A DNA stretch of 64,000 nt from Gammaproteobacteria bacterium (GTDB lineage Bacteria; Pseudomonadota; Gammaproteobacteria; Pseudomonadales; Pseudohongiellaceae), in contig VMDC01000022.1 of NCBI GenBank assembly GCA_008081045.1, forward strand, positions 79,895 through 143,894, in the 5' to 3' direction. The translations under genes were made by a program, and so were the position numbers. Within the stretch, counting starts at the first letter, position 1. Each line of letters opens with the position of its first letter. Under the pieces are notes generated by a model, which did no database searches, was not told the origin of the DNA, and saw nothing but the letters and a program-made list of their open reading frames with translations. Below, one piece after another: positions 27,251 through 36,402 of the stretch.

Positions 27251-27917
27251 GCAGCATGCCGTCCCGCAGAAACAGTTTTCGATCAAGCGTATCGGCGAAA
27301 GATTCATCGTGCGTGACGACGATGTAGCTGATGTCCAGCTTTTCGTTGAGATCAGACATCAGCGCCTGAATATTGAGGGCGGTATTGCGATCAAGATTCC
27401 CGGTCGGCTCATCCAGCAGGACGCAGGCAGGCTCCGTAACCAGCGCTCTCGCTATTGCAATACGCTGACGCTCTCCTCCCGAGAGTTCTGAAGGTTTATG
27501 CGAGGCACGGTCCAGCAAACCCACGCGTTCCAGCATGATCTGACTTTTCTGCAAAGCGTCTTTCCGGGAATAGCCCCCGATCAGCAAGGGCATGGATATA
27601 TTCTCAAGCGCGTTAAATTCGGCCAGTAAATGATGGAACTGATAGACAAAACCGAGATACAGATTCCGCAATCGGCCCCGCTCTGTTTCATCGACTTCAG
27701 CCAGATCCTGTCCCGCAATAATAACGCGTCCCCGGGAAGGCAGATCCAAACCCCCGAGCAAATTCAGCAAGGTCGTCTTTCCGGAACCCGAGCTTCCCAA
27801 AATCGCCAGCTGCTCTCCTCGCTTAACCTGCAGAGAGATCTGTCTGAGCACTTCCAGACACTGCGGCCCTTCGGTATAGGTTTTACCCAGATCCAAGCAT
27901 TCAAGGACTACAGACAC
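27243..27917 (-). CDS. lolD: Lipoprotein-releasing ABC transporter ATP-binding protein LolD
   Basis: ATPase of the Lol complex, 224 residues. Walker A LGSSGSGKTTLLNLLGGLD, Q-loop FVYQFHHLLAEFNALENI (the LolD-specific variant), signature LSGGERQRIAIARAL, and Walker B CVLLDEPTGNLD. GTG start at 27917 behind GAGGG. It lies between the two permease genes, with 23 bp after lolC and an 8-nt overlap with lolE. Confidence 0.97.
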   Translation of the reverse strand: MSVVLECLDLGKTYTEGPQCLEVLRQISLQVKRGEQLAILGSSGSGKTTLLNLLGGLDLPSRGRVIIAGQDLAEVDETERGRLRNLYLGFVYQFHHLLAEFNALENISMPLLIGGYSRKDALQKSQIMLERVGLLDRASHKPSELSGGERQRIAIARALVTEPACVLLDEPTGNLDRNTALNIQALMSDLNEKLDISYIVVTHDESFADTLDRKLFLRDGMLHG

Positions 27918-27940
27918 AATTCACCCTCGCTTGAGTCAGA

Positions 27941-29176
27941 CTATTCATAACGCAACACTTCCGCAGGCTGTATGCAACTGGCACGATAAGCCGGATACAG
28001 GGTCGCCAGGAAACAGGTAACCAGAGCGGCCAGGCAAACCAGCATAACCTCAAAGGAGACCACCTCCGTTTGCAGATGCGATAAAAGATACAGGTTCGCT
28101 CCCTCAATATTCGAGTTAACAAACTGCTCCAGAGCCAGACTCACGTCGGTAATCGAGCCGGCTAATCCCAACCCCAGCGCGACGCCAATTACGGTACCTA
28201 AAATCCCGACGACAAGCCCCTGGACCATAAATATGATCATGATGCTCGCCTGGCTGGCCCCCATGGTCCGGAGTATCGCAATATCTGCGCTTTTGTCGGA
28301 GACAAACATCACCAGCGTCGAAATGATGTTCACGGCACCGATGACGACAATCATCAACAGCATAAAGGCCGTCAGGAATTTCTCCATGTTGAGTGCATCA
28401 AACAGACTGGCCTGCACTTCGTTCCATGGGGTGATTTCGAGCTCAGAATAATCTGAAAAAACCTGGGCCGCGATGTCGCCGGCACGGTTGATGTCGCTGA
28501 CTCTTAATCGCAGGCGAATATCCACACCCGGATCGTTGGCGAACAAGCGCTCTGCGGCAGTCAATGACATCAGAGCGGTATTGTGGTTGCTGTAGAGACC
28601 GAAGTCAGCGAAACCGATCACCTCGGCACCCTGCCCTTCATCCAGCCTCCTGCGCAATAACTTACCAAGACTCAGCAAACTCACCTGCGTTGAACTGCGC
28701 ACTCCCAGCTGACCCGCCAGACCCGCACCAAGAATAACGCCGGTTTCTGATTCACCGAGACTGGCGAGCAGGTCAACGAAGGTAGCGCTACCGGGCTCAC
28801 TGACCGATGACTCCAATGCTGTGTCTATGCCGCGTACCGCGATAAAGGCGGCTTCTCCCTGATGAGTGATACTGGCTTCAGCTTCTAAAAACGGGGCCGC
28901 GGCAATGACTCCCTCTGAACGGAGCGCAAGATCACGCAACTCGCGCCAATTGGCTTGCAGCCCCGGCCCGGCGATGGTCACATGAGGTGTGGATTTGAGC
29001 GCCTCCTTTCTCAACGTCTCTATCGAGCCGTTAATCACTGCGAGCGCAACAATCAGAATAAGAACGCCGAGTGTGACACCCAGCACCGAAATCAATGAGA
29101 CAAACGAAAGTAACAGGCTGTTCTTCTGGGCCAGTGAATAGCGTAATCCGATAAATAATGGGAATGATCTGAGCAT
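27941..29176 (-). CDS. lolC: Lipoprotein-releasing ABC transporter permease (LolC/LolE family)
   Basis: 411 residues, first gene of the lolC-lolD-lolE unit. The N-terminal region FIGLRYSLAQKNSLLLSFVSLISVLGVTLGVLILIVAL is typical, as are the large periplasmic domain and the C-terminal FtsX-like helices with ADIAILRTMGASQASI and CIQPAEVLRYE. It presumably forms a heterodimer with the downstream permease. The serine recombinase gene lies 91 bp upstream on the same strand. Confidence 0.92.
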   Translation of the reverse strand: MLRSFPLFIGLRYSLAQKNSLLLSFVSLISVLGVTLGVLILIVALAVINGSIETLRKEALKSTPHVTIAGPGLQANWRELRDLALRSEGVIAAAPFLEAEASITHQGEAAFIAVRGIDTALESSVSEPGSATFVDLLASLGESETGVILGAGLAGQLGVRSSTQVSLLSLGKLLRRRLDEGQGAEVIGFADFGLYSNHNTALMSLTAAERLFANDPGVDIRLRLRVSDINRAGDIAAQVFSDYSELEITPWNEVQASLFDALNMEKFLTAFMLLMIVVIGAVNIISTLVMFVSDKSADIAILRTMGASQASIMIIFMVQGLVVGILGTVIGVALGLGLAGSITDVSLALEQFVNSNIEGANLYLLSHLQTEVVSFEVMLVCLAALVTCFLATLYPAYRASCIQPAEVLRYE

Positions 29177-29267
29177 TCAGCAAGCAACCTTCTGCCGGGT
29201 GGGCAGAAGTGTCTGCCAACCAGACTCGGGCCCGATAACGTGCATGCTGAATACTGCGTCAGTCAGA

Positions 29268-29948
29268 CTACAGGTGCTCAGCATGACGCTGCAGAAGCCG
29301 CTGCACCGTCTTAAAACTGATTGGCATCACCGGCGTGGACACTTCATTGGAGATGGCTCTGAGTGACTTACCTTCCCGCTTCAGCTCGAAGATCCGCTTG
29401 AGAACCTTCTGTTCCATCGGATTTTCGATCAGTCGACCGTTATCATGGATCATATAACCGAATGGACGGCTCCCCCCCAGATAACGCCCCTGCTGCTTCT
29501 GGCGCTGTTTGACTCCTTTAATCCGTTCAGCTGATTTGCGCTTCTCAAGCGCCGAAAAAATCGCGACGGCACGACTGACACTGACCGTGAGTTCAGGATC
29601 GGTAATGTCTCCGCCAAGCTCTACAACATGGAGCGCAATCTGCCTTTGTGTGAACAGGTTGATCAGCTGCAGCGCCTCTTGGCTGGAACTGGCAATGCGT
29701 TCAAGCCTGCTGCACAACAACACATCTCCGGGGTTCATCGCCTCCAGAAGTAATTTACCGCACTCACGGTCGACAAATTCCTGGCTCCAACGGCAGTTAG
29801 ACTCAGTGATGGACTGTGTCATATACCAGCCTTTCTGGAGACAATAGGTTTGTATTCCCAGCAGCTCCGGCTCCAAAATACCGTTTAAGCGATCCCGATC
29901 CATCGAGTCTTCGAGCTCGGACGTTCTGCAATAGGCATAGATAGTCAT
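29268..29948 (-). CDS. Orphan serine recombinase, resolvase/invertase type, with an altered catalytic motif
   Basis: 226 residues from the ATG at 29948, which follows GAGGGGAG; a GTG at 29966 is less likely. The N-terminus MTIYAYCRTS aligns exactly with gamma-delta resolvase, keeping Tyr6, Arg8 and nucleophile Ser10. DRECGKLLLEAMNPGDVLLCSRLER aligns with the region containing catalytic Arg45, Asp67 and Arg68 (Asp67 is Glu here). The next position, Arg71 in gamma-delta, reads Ser (LERIASS). The oligomerisation helix is present (VAIFSALEKRKSAERI). A C-terminal part with GSRPFGY and a helix-turn-helix LRAISNEVSTPVMPISFKTVQRLL resembles the start of larger recombinases. No transposon ends or partner genes are visible. 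Confidence 0.85.
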   Translation of the reverse strand: MTIYAYCRTSELEDSMDRDRLNGILEPELLGIQTYCLQKGWYMTQSITESNCRWSQEFVDRECGKLLLEAMNPGDVLLCSRLERIASSSQEALQLINLFTQRQIALHVVELGGDITDPELTVSVSRAVAIFSALEKRKSAERIKGVKQRQKQQGRYLGGSRPFGYMIHDNGRLIENPMEQKVLKRIFELKREGKSLRAISNEVSTPVMPISFKTVQRLLQRHAEHL

Positions 29949-30238
29949 CTTAGAAACTCCCCTCACCGTCCAGATCGGCGTCCAGCACGGCCCACTTCGG
30001 CAAAAGTCGGCCCTCTTTCAGTCTGATTCGAGAAAGTGAGCCCAAAATATTGATTTAGCGAGATTTACAGACATGAATTCGGTCGACCTGACCCAAGTTT
30101 TCTCCCATGAGTAAGGCTTAGCCCCAGAATCCATCGCGTGTATTTTGTGTCTGCGTTATCTCAAAGCCACGGACTCGCATTCAATCACAGCGTTTTCACT
30201 GAATCAAGAACCCGCACTGACAGCCCATGACACAATGG

Positions 30239-30269
30239 CGGGTAAACTGGTGCAACCCTACTTTACCCG
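30239..30269. repeat. Inverted repeat CGGGTAAA-N15-TTTACCCG
   Basis: Perfect 8-bp arms at 30239-30246 and 30262-30269. The total span of 31 bp is in the size range of a serine-recombinase crossover site, but no second copy was found in the region. It could equally be an operator or an RNA stem. Confidence 0.5.
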
Positions 30270-30386
30270 TTACCCTTAGCGTATGCGTTTCAAAATCTGC
30301 TCCATATTATTGTTTTCGATGTATATTTTTAACCATTCACTCTCATAACAGTTGTGATCCTGACCCAGTGCTGATAACATCCGGCG

Positions 30387-30476
30387 GTCTGTCAGTCAGT
30401 ACCCCGTTGGGAAAGCAACCCGATCCACCAAGGATCCGGGTAGACAGGGCAAGCCGATTGCTTGCACCTGACAGAC
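30387..30476. repeat. Nested inverted repeats forming a branched structure, possible structured RNA
   Basis: Outer arms GTCTGTCAG (30387-30395) and CTGACAGAC (30468-30476) are perfectly complementary over 9 bp. Inside are CCCGATCC paired with GGATC-c-GGG (30419-30426 with 30432-30440, one bulge), GCAAGC-cgatt-GCTTGC (30449-30465), and a weaker GTTG/CAAC pair (30406-30419, sharing one base with the next stem). CCGG flanks both ends (30381-30384, and in TAAACCGG to 30488). This makes a three- or four-way junction in either strand. I match it to no riboswitch, tRNA, 6S, SRP or tmRNA pattern I know. Confidence 0.5.
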
Positions 30477-30642
30477 AACATAAACCGGTGCGTTGAGCTT
30501 TACAGTCCCATCCGGATCTCATGGTTTATCAGACCCAGAGAAGACCTGGGCGCAAGAAGATAACGGATCGTGCTTGCAGTCAAACACGACCTATCGCGCC
30601 GCATCGATGCTCAACGCGAACCAGAGCAAATGCTCAAAGTCA

Positions 30643-30670
30643 AGGCAGGCACCCAGGTGAAAGCCTGCCT
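30643..30670. repeat. Inverted repeat AGGCAGGC-N12-GCCTGCCT
   Basis: Perfect 8-bp G/C-rich arms at 30643-30650 and 30663-30670. No T tract follows on either strand, so it is not a good terminator. Confidence 0.5.
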
Positions 30671-30878
30671 AATATGACATCAACTGAACACCACCACGGA
30701 TTGCCGAATACGGGTGATTCGGGAAAAAGTGACAGAGACCGTAGATCGAATATTCGAGAAAACCCGCGCAAGTGGTCCATAGGATCAAGCGTAGGGCAAA
30801 GCAGAAAGTTTATTTTAGTTAACAAATTCAAGCGTTTAGAGACAGTTTCTCAGATACTATTTTACTAAACAGCGTCGG

Positions 30879-30956
30879 CCGCGAAGCCATTTCGCGGTGC
30901 AAACTGGTTATGGAATTACTGACTCGCAGCGACTTTTTGGCCATCATACGGCCAAA
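30879..30956 (+). promoter_or_regulatory. Two hairpins in the presumed rne 5' leader
   Basis: CCGCGAA-GCCAT-TTCGCGG (30879-30897) and TTTGGCC-ATCATAC-GGCCAAA (30936-30956), both perfect 7-bp stems, lie 80-155 bases ahead of the rne start. In E. coli the long rne leader contains stem-loops through which RNase E senses and destabilises its own mRNA. These are candidates for the same job. Confidence 0.5.
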
Positions 30957-31033
30957 CCTTCGGCAACGCCCTGCTCCTTTCTGAATATCTCCCGCGGTTT
31001 ACTGTCCTTGACTCATAAAGGAATGTAAATCCG

Positions 31034-33817
31034 ATGAAACGCATGCTAATCAACGCTTCGCAGGAAGAGGAATTCCGCGTTGCTCTTGTCGACGGACAGC
31101 GACTCTACGACCTTGACATCGAAAACCGAACCAGGGTCCAGAAAAAAGCAAACATCTACAAAGGTAAAATCACTCGCGTAGAACCCAGTCTCGAAGCCGC
31201 TTTTGTGGACTTTGGCGCCGAGCGACATGGGTTCCTGCCCCTCAAGGAAATTTCGCGCCAATACTTCAAATCAGACGCGCCTCGGCAAAGCGATAAAACC
31301 ACGATCAAGGACCTGATTGCTGAAGGCACCGAAGTCATCGTGCAGGTCGAAAAAGAAGAGCGCGGCAATAAAGGTGCTGCTCTAACTACCTTTATCAGCC
31401 TGGCAGGTCGCTACCTTGTTTTAATGCCCAACAACCCGAAAGCGGGCGGTATCTCCCGCCGCATTGAGGGTGATGACCGTTCTGAAATCCGAGAGGCACT
31501 GCGGACTCTGACGATTCCCGACAGCATGGGTCTTATTGTGCGAACTGCGGGGGTTGGCAAGGAGCATGACGAACTGCAGTGGGATCTTGATTACTTATTA
31601 GCCCTCTGGGATTCGATTCAGGAAGCAGGTGCCCAGCGTGCCGCCCCCTTTCTCGTTTTTGCTGAAAGCAACGTCATTATCAGAACGATGCGCGATTATC
31701 TGAGAAAAGAAATCGGTGAGGTCCTGATAGATACAGAAGAATCTCATGCTGAAGCGCTCAGCTTTATTCAGCAGGTCATGCCTCAATACGAGAGCCGCAT
31801 TAAGCTCTACGACGACAAGTTGCCTTTATTTAACCGCTACCAGATTGAGGCGCAAATAGAGAGCGCCTTTGAGCGGGAGGTTACCCTCCCATCCGGAGGC
31901 TCTGTGGTTATTGATCCGACGGAAGCGCTGATCTCAATTGATATCAATTCATCGCGGGCGACAAGAGGGGCAGATATTGAGGAAACCGCTCTTAATACAA
32001 ACCTTGAAGCTGCGGATGAAATTGCCCGACAACTTCGCCTGCGCGATATGGGCGGGCTGGTTGTCATCGACTTTATAGACATGACGTCAAACCGGAATCA
32101 GAGAGAAGTCGAAAACCGGATGCGTGAGGCGCTTGAGAGCGACCGCGCGCGCGTGCAGGTCGGTCGGATTTCCCGATTCGGACTGCTGGAAATGTCGCGA
32201 CAGCGATTGCGGCCTTCTCTCGGGGAAACTCAAGCCATTGTCTGCCCGCGGTGCAGCGGCCAGGGCACGATCCGTGACATTGAATCGCTGTCTTTGTCAC
32301 TACTCAGAATCATTCAGGAGGAGGCCAACAAAGAGAAGAGCCTTGAGGTCAAGGCAACTGTCCCTCTTGTTGTGTCTTCTTACTTACTGAACGAGAAACG
32401 CTCTGCGCTCTCCGAAATAGAAACACAAAGCAACACGCGCGTAGTTATCGTGCCAAACCCTGAGATGCAGACCCCCCATTATGAAATTGTCGGGGTTAAC
32501 AGACATGCGGAGACCTACGAGGTTGACGCCACCTCGGAACCCGCAGCGGCGGCACAGAAAGTCACGCCGAACACCGAACAGCCTGCGGTACAAAAACCCG
32601 CGGTCAGCAATGCCCCGCCCGCCCGCGCCCCGTCTGAGGAAAAAGGGTTCTTCGCAGCTTTATTCTCCGGACTGGCCGGGCTGTTTTCCGGCTCACCCAA
32701 AGAGGAAAGTCCGAAGACCAAGACACCCGCGCAGAAACGACGGGGTAACCGTAACAGTCGTTCCCGGAATCAAAGGGGAAATCAGCCCGGCAACGATCGA
32801 AACAACAATCAATCACGCAGGGACAAACGTGACGCACGCGATGACGGGAATAAGAATCCCCGAGATCAAAAGCGCAGAAAACCTCAGGACAAGGCAGACA
32901 AAGAGCCCAATCGTCGCGGTTCCGGAGAGGGGCAGCGGCAAGAGCGGGAGCCCAAGCAAGAAAAGCAAGGAAAATCGAATCGCGATCAAAACCGGCGAAG
33001 GCGATCAAGTCGTGGTGAGTCCGACCAAATTCAGAATCAGTCAGAGCGCCCTTCGACGCATGATGACAACACGGCAGCCGAAAAGTCAGCCCAGAGACGC
33101 AGTGGCGAGCGGCGTCCGCGAAACACCAGTCAGCGTAAGCGAGGACCACGTCCACAGGAGGCGACACACGAAACCCGCCCTTCAGAGGACACCGTTGCCA
33201 CGGCCACAGCGGGGGCGAAAGAAGAGCCAACAACTACACAAGGCAATCCTGCCGGCCGGAAAGAGGCACCAAGCGCGACTCCCGAAGTCACCACTGAGAA
33301 CATTGCAGCAGCTGAAACTCCGATTTCTGCGAAGAACGCTAACCCCGACAATACCAATACGAGCGATAGTGCTCCCGAGAAGTCGCCGGCAGCAAATGAA
33401 CGACCTATGAAAGCTGCTGCTTCATCCCAACCGGTTGACAGCGAATCAACTCGGGCAAACACGGACGCGCAGGCTCCAACCGGCGAGCCGACAAGAGCGC
33501 ATGGGCCTGATTCTGCAGACAGAACTCCTGAAGGCAACCGCAGCGAACGTTCAGATCAATCCGCGTCAACTCCCCAAACGCGTGCCGAACCGGCCATACC
33601 GGCAACACCGCCGGTTGCAGAAACCGAGCCAGCAACGGCAGACAAGGCCAGAAATACGTCTGGAAAGGGGACCGCAGAGAGCCAGCACAAACCGTCTGCA
33701 CCGGCAGAGCAACCTGGCGAATCAGGCAGACCAACGTCTGCCGCTAGCGGACGGGCTCCGAATGATCCCAGAGAGGTAAAAAGACGTCAGCTCGGTTCAG
33801 AGCAGTCGCCCGAATAG
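31034..33817 (+). CDS. rne: Ribonuclease E
   Basis: Essential endoribonuclease and degradosome scaffold, bound to the inner membrane. The N-terminal half is well conserved: [21 protein letters not shown], the S1 domain (about residues 35-120, [24 protein letters not shown]), the DNase I-like catalytic core with [12 protein letters not shown] and VVIDFIDM (metal-binding Asp residues), and the Zn-link CPRCSGQGT with Cys404 and Cys407 as in E. coli. The second half is disordered, first Arg/Asn/Gln-rich (RNA-binding arginine-rich region), then Ala/Pro/Glu/Thr-rich. Around residues 535-558 is an amphipathic segment ([16 protein letters not shown]) suited to membrane attachment. Total 927 residues (E. 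coli 1061). ATG follows AAGGA. Confidence 0.98.
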   Translation: MKRMLINASQEEEFRVALVDGQRLYDLDIENRTRVQKKANIYKGKITRVEPSLEAAFVDFGAERHGFLPLKEISRQYFKSDAPRQSDKTTIKDLIAEGTEVIVQVEKEERGNKGAALTTFISLAGRYLVLMPNNPKAGGISRRIEGDDRSEIREALRTLTIPDSMGLIVRTAGVGKEHDELQWDLDYLLALWDSIQEAGAQRAAPFLVFAESNVIIRTMRDYLRKEIGEVLIDTEESHAEALSFIQQVMPQYESRIKLYDDKLPLFNRYQIEAQIESAFEREVTLPSGGSVVIDPTEALISIDINSSRATRGADIEETALNTNLEAADEIARQLRLRDMGGLVVIDFIDMTSNRNQREVENRMREALESDRARVQVGRISRFGLLEMSRQRLRPSLGETQAIVCPRCSGQGTIRDIESLSLSLLRIIQEEANKEKSLEVKATVPLVVSSYLLNEKRSALSEIETQSNTRVVIVPNPEMQTPHYEIVGVNRHAETYEVDATSEPAAAAQKVTPNTEQPAVQKPAVSNAPPARAPSEEKGFFAALFSGLAGLFSGSPKEESPKTKTPAQKRRGNRNSRSRNQRGNQPGNDRNNNQSRRDKRDARDDGNKNPRDQKRRKPQDKADKEPNRRGSGEGQRQEREPKQEKQGKSNRDQNRRRRSSRGESDQIQNQSERPSTHDDNTAAEKSAQRRSGERRPRNTSQRKRGPRPQEATHETRPSEDTVATATAGAKEEPTTTQGNPAGRKEAPSATPEVTTENIAAAETPISAKNANPDNTNTSDSAPEKSPAANERPMKAAASSQPVDSESTRANTDAQAPTGEPTRAHGPDSADRTPEGNRSERSDQSASTPQTRAEPAIPATPPVAETEPATADKARNTSGKGTAESQHKPSAPAEQPGESGRPTSAASGRAPNDPREVKRRQLGSEQSPE

Positions 33818-33836
33818 GTAACAGCACCTGTGCTGT

Positions 33837-33866
33837 AAAAAAGCCCGGCCAAGCCGGGCTTTTTTA
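33837..33866. terminator. Bidirectional intrinsic terminator between rne and etfA
   Basis: AGCCCGGC-CAA-GCCGGGCT (33842-33860) with a run of six T on the plus strand and six A on the left, so it serves both convergent transcripts. It begins about 20 bp after the rne stop and ends about 34 bp from the etfA stop. Confidence 0.92.
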
Positions 33867-33899
33867 CTTGTTTTAGCGAGATTGCGCGTTATCAGAGGA

Positions 33900-34826
33900 T
33901 CAAAGCGCCTGCTCAAGTTCGGGAAGCGCTTCAAACAAATCAGCTACCAGGCCATAGTCAGCAACCTGAAAGATTGGCGCCTCTTCATCCTTGTTGATTG
34001 CCACGATAACTTTTGAATCTTTCATTCCAGCCAGATGCTGAATCGCGCCCGATATTCCGACCGCTATATAAAGATCCGGAGCGACAATCTTGCCTGTTTG
34101 GCCGACCTGATAATCGTTTGGTACGAATCCCGCATCGACCGCCGCACGTGAGGCGCCAATCGCTGCTCCAAGCTTGTCTGCGACCTTCTCAAGCAGGGCA
34201 AAGTTTGAGCCGTCCTGCATACCGCGACCGCCTGACACAATTATAGACGCCGCGGTCAGTTCTGGCCGCTCCGATACCGACAACTGTTCACCCAGAAACC
34301 GGGTCATGGCTTGTTCTGTCACATGATCGGACGCTGAGACAGCGGCATTTCCACCCTCTCCTGCTTCTGCAAATGCAGTGGTACGGACGGTTACCACCTT
34401 AACCGGATCAGACGACTGTACGGTTGCCATGGCGTTACCGGCATAGATAGGTCTGACGAAGGTATCAGGAGATTTCACTTCAACAATATCTGATATCTGA
34501 CCCACATCAAGAAGCGCTGCCACACGAGGCATCAAATTCTTTCCGGCCGTAGTGGCTCCCGCAAACAGATGCGAATAGTCGCCGGACACTGCTTTCACAA
34601 GAGGTGCAACCGCCTCTGGCAGCTGATTCAGATAGGCGTCGCCGTCGGCAACTATGACCGCCCGGACGCCTGCCACGCCCGCAGCGGCAGCCGCAGCAGC
34701 CTGACAGTCCGCTCCCGCAATCAACACATCGACAGGCTCGCCGACTGCTGAAGCCGCGGTAATGGTATTTAGGGTAGATTTTTTAAGTGAGCTATTGTCG
34801 TGCTCAGCAATGACTAAAGTACTCAT
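33900..34826 (-). CDS. etfA: Electron transfer flavoprotein alpha subunit
   Basis: Larger subunit of the soluble FAD/AMP heterodimer that takes electrons from acyl-CoA and other dehydrogenases and passes them to ETF-ubiquinone oxidoreductase. The C-terminal FAD-binding domain is intact: [49 protein letters not shown], and [20 protein letters not shown]. 308 residues, standard length. It follows etfB by 5 bp in one transcript. No etfD (ETF-QO) gene is in the window. Confidence 0.97.
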   Translation of the reverse strand: MSTLVIAEHDNSSLKKSTLNTITAASAVGEPVDVLIAGADCQAAAAAAAGVAGVRAVIVADGDAYLNQLPEAVAPLVKAVSGDYSHLFAGATTAGKNLMPRVAALLDVGQISDIVEVKSPDTFVRPIYAGNAMATVQSSDPVKVVTVRTTAFAEAGEGGNAAVSASDHVTEQAMTRFLGEQLSVSERPELTAASIIVSGGRGMQDGSNFALLEKVADKLGAAIGASRAAVDAGFVPNDYQVGQTGKIVAPDLYIAVGISGAIQHLAGMKDSKVIVAINKDEEAPIFQVADYGLVADLFEALPELEQAL

Positions 34827-34831
34827 GATCT

Positions 34832-35581
34832 TTAAATTACCTTCGCTTCGTTTCGCAGCTTCTCAACAAGTTCTGAGACCGACTCAACTTTAATACCTGC
34901 AGACCTCTCATCCGGAGGCGCGACGCTCAGCGTCTTGATGTTAGACACGATCTGCACACCGAGATCTTCCGGAGAAACACTGTCAATAGGCTTCTTCTTG
35001 GCCTTCATGATGTTAGGCAAAGAGGCATAGCGAGGCTCATTCAGACGCAAGTCGGTAGTTACAACTGCGGGTAACGTCAGCAGAACGGTTTGTTCACCCC
35101 CGTCTATCTCTCGGGTCACTTCTATTGAACCTGCTTTCAATTCCGCGTTACAGGCGAACGTCCCTTGCGGCATGTCACACAAGGCAGCCAGCATTTGTCC
35201 GACCTGGTTGTTGTCAGTATCGATTGACTGCTTCCCGAGGATGACAAGATCGACCTCTTCCTTTTCGACGATGGCTTTGAGAATTTTCGCAACCGACAAG
35301 GGCTCAGGCGCCTCTTCAGTCTCCACCATAATACCGCGGTCCGCTCCCAGGGCGAGTGCAGTCCTGATTTGCTCCTGGCTGGAGCTAGGACCGACGGAAA
35401 CCGCGATCACTTCCGTTGCATGTCCGGCTTCCTTTAGACGGATTGCCTCTTCCACGGCAATTTCACAGAAAGGATTGATCGCCATCTTGGTATTGGCCAG
35501 ATCAACACCGGTTCCATCTGATTTAACGCGAACACGCACGTAAGCGTCGACGACACGCTTTACTCCAACAAGAACCTTCAT
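34832..35581 (-). CDS. etfB: Electron transfer flavoprotein beta subunit
   Basis: AMP-binding partner of EtfA. It starts [12 protein letters not shown] at ATG 35581 behind GGAGAA; an upstream extension of the frame to 35665 has no family support. Signatures are [16 protein letters not shown] and [29 protein letters not shown], with the C-terminal half reading [29 protein letters not shown], a typical EtfB block. 249 residues. First gene of etfBA. Confidence 0.97.
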   Translation of the reverse strand: MKVLVGVKRVVDAYVRVRVKSDGTGVDLANTKMAINPFCEIAVEEAIRLKEAGHATEVIAVSVGPSSSQEQIRTALALGADRGIMVETEEAPEPLSVAKILKAIVEKEEVDLVILGKQSIDTDNNQVGQMLAALCDMPQGTFACNAELKAGSIEVTREIDGGEQTVLLTLPAVVTTDLRLNEPRYASLPNIMKAKKKPIDSVSPEDLGVQIVSNIKTLSVAPPDERSAGIKVESVSELVEKLRNEAKVI

Positions 35582-35699
35582 GGATTCTCCAAAGATAATT
35601 ACTAAGAAACAGTAAGGGCCGCCGGTAATTAGAGCGGACCAACCGGCCGCAAGCCTGTCGGACATAAGGCTGCTGAGCCTTGTTCCCGATCATTGACCG

Positions 35700-35749
35700 G
35701 CCCCTCAGAAAAGGGGCTGTATAATGCCGTTTTTGCCGCAACAGGTCAA
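35700..35749 (-). promoter_or_regulatory. etfBA promoter with a hairpin at the predicted transcript start
   Basis: Minus strand -35 TTGACC (35744-35749) and -10 CATTAT (35721-35726), spaced 17 bp. About seven bases past the -10 the transcript would begin inside the stem GCCCCT-TTTCTG-AGGGGC (35700-35717). An mRNA starting with a hairpin is protected from 5'-end-dependent decay. The leader to etfB is about 135 nt. Confidence 0.55.
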
Positions 35750-35847
35750 CTCAATGCTCTGGCAATACCAGGCTAACCTACTGATAATTCAGTAAGTTAG
35801 CTGCACTCTAAGGTGGATTTGCTGGTTATGCTATTCGCGAAGCAGAA

Positions 35848-36402
35848 TCAATCCAGCGGAAAAAAGATACCGCTACTGAAAACGCCCAGTCTGGGCGCCT
35901 CTTGCAGCTCATGCTCCACGGCGATCTCAGCCAATCGATAAAAAACTGCCCGACTCAAAAGCCCGCTCAGACCATGGCGCACATGGATTATCGGATGCGG
36001 GAAGTCATCTCCGCCGATCGCTTCCACAGACAGAACATGCTCACTGTCTGCGATAACCTGCTCATCGGTGCTGGTGTGAAACAGAATGACCTGGTTGCCA
36101 TTTGGCTGGCTCACGTCCATCCCAATAATTAGGAACGGACAGCATTCAACCGTAATGCCGACTTTTTCAGCTGGAGTCACCAGATAATAGCGATCATCCT
36201 CTTTTTTCAATATCGACGAAAACAGCTTTACCAGCTCTCTGCGTCTGATCGGCCGACCCTCATGGAACCAGGTCCCGTCCCGTTTAATTACGATATCAAG
36301 TTCACCGCAATATGGCGGATTCCAGAGATGCACAGGTGCGGGACCCTTTGGCGCAGCGCTCGAAGCCAGTGTGGCAAGATCTGTGATGCGATCGCTTGGC
36401 AT
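35848..36402 (-). CDS. DUF1285 family protein
   Basis: 184 residues, proteobacterial DUF1285 family, function unknown. The N-terminal half has PPYCGELDIVIKRDGTWFHEGRPIRRRELVKLFSSIL and DDRYYLVTPAEKVGITVECCPF, which are family-typical. The C-terminal half includes a HPIIHVRHGLSGLLSRAVFYRL block. No signal peptide or membrane segments. It is divergent from selU (160 bp between starts) and not obviously co-transcribed with etfBA, which lies downstream behind its own promoter. Confidence 0.88.
   Translation of the reverse strand: MPSDRITDLATLASSAAPKGPAPVHLWNPPYCGELDIVIKRDGTWFHEGRPIRRRELVKLFSSILKKEDDRYYLVTPAEKVGITVECCPFLIIGMDVSQPNGNQVILFHTSTDEQVIADSEHVLSVEAIGGDDFPHPIIHVRHGLSGLLSRAVFYRLAEIAVEHELQEAPRLGVFSSGIFFPLD

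Larger units (their letters stand above)
29949..31033. other. Non-coding, hairpin-rich region between the recombinase and rne
   Basis: 1,085 bp, the longest gene-free stretch in the window. Two frames of 89 and 115 codons are open on the plus strand, but their sequences are basic, Ser/Pro/His-rich and unlike proteins. The region holds at least five perfect inverted repeats, listed separately (30239-30269, 30387-30476 with inner hairpins, 30643-30670, 30879-30897, 30936-30956). The last 150-200 bp are the expected 5' leader of rne. I could not find a confident promoter. Confidence 0.6.

Noticed and set aside
30387..30476. Known riboswitch (c-di-GMP, cobalamin, TPP, glycine, SAM)
   Set aside because: None of the conserved core sequences I know for these classes is present.
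30643..30670. Intrinsic terminator
   Set aside because: The stem is strong, but no T tract follows on either strand.
30227..30868. Two plus-strand frames of 89 and 115 codons in the gap before rne
   Set aside because: Composition rich in Ser, Pro, Arg and His, no recognisable domain, no good ribosome site, and they run through the inverted repeats.
29268..31033. Complete transposon or integron around the recombinase
   Set aside because: No terminal inverted repeats, target duplications, cargo genes or attC-type core sites found.
32481..33410. 309-codon frame in the second half of rne, possible frameshift or overlapping gene
   Set aside because: Low-complexity, basic sequence caused by the repetitive Arg/Gln/Asn codons of the RNase E tail in another frame; the main frame is open to the end.
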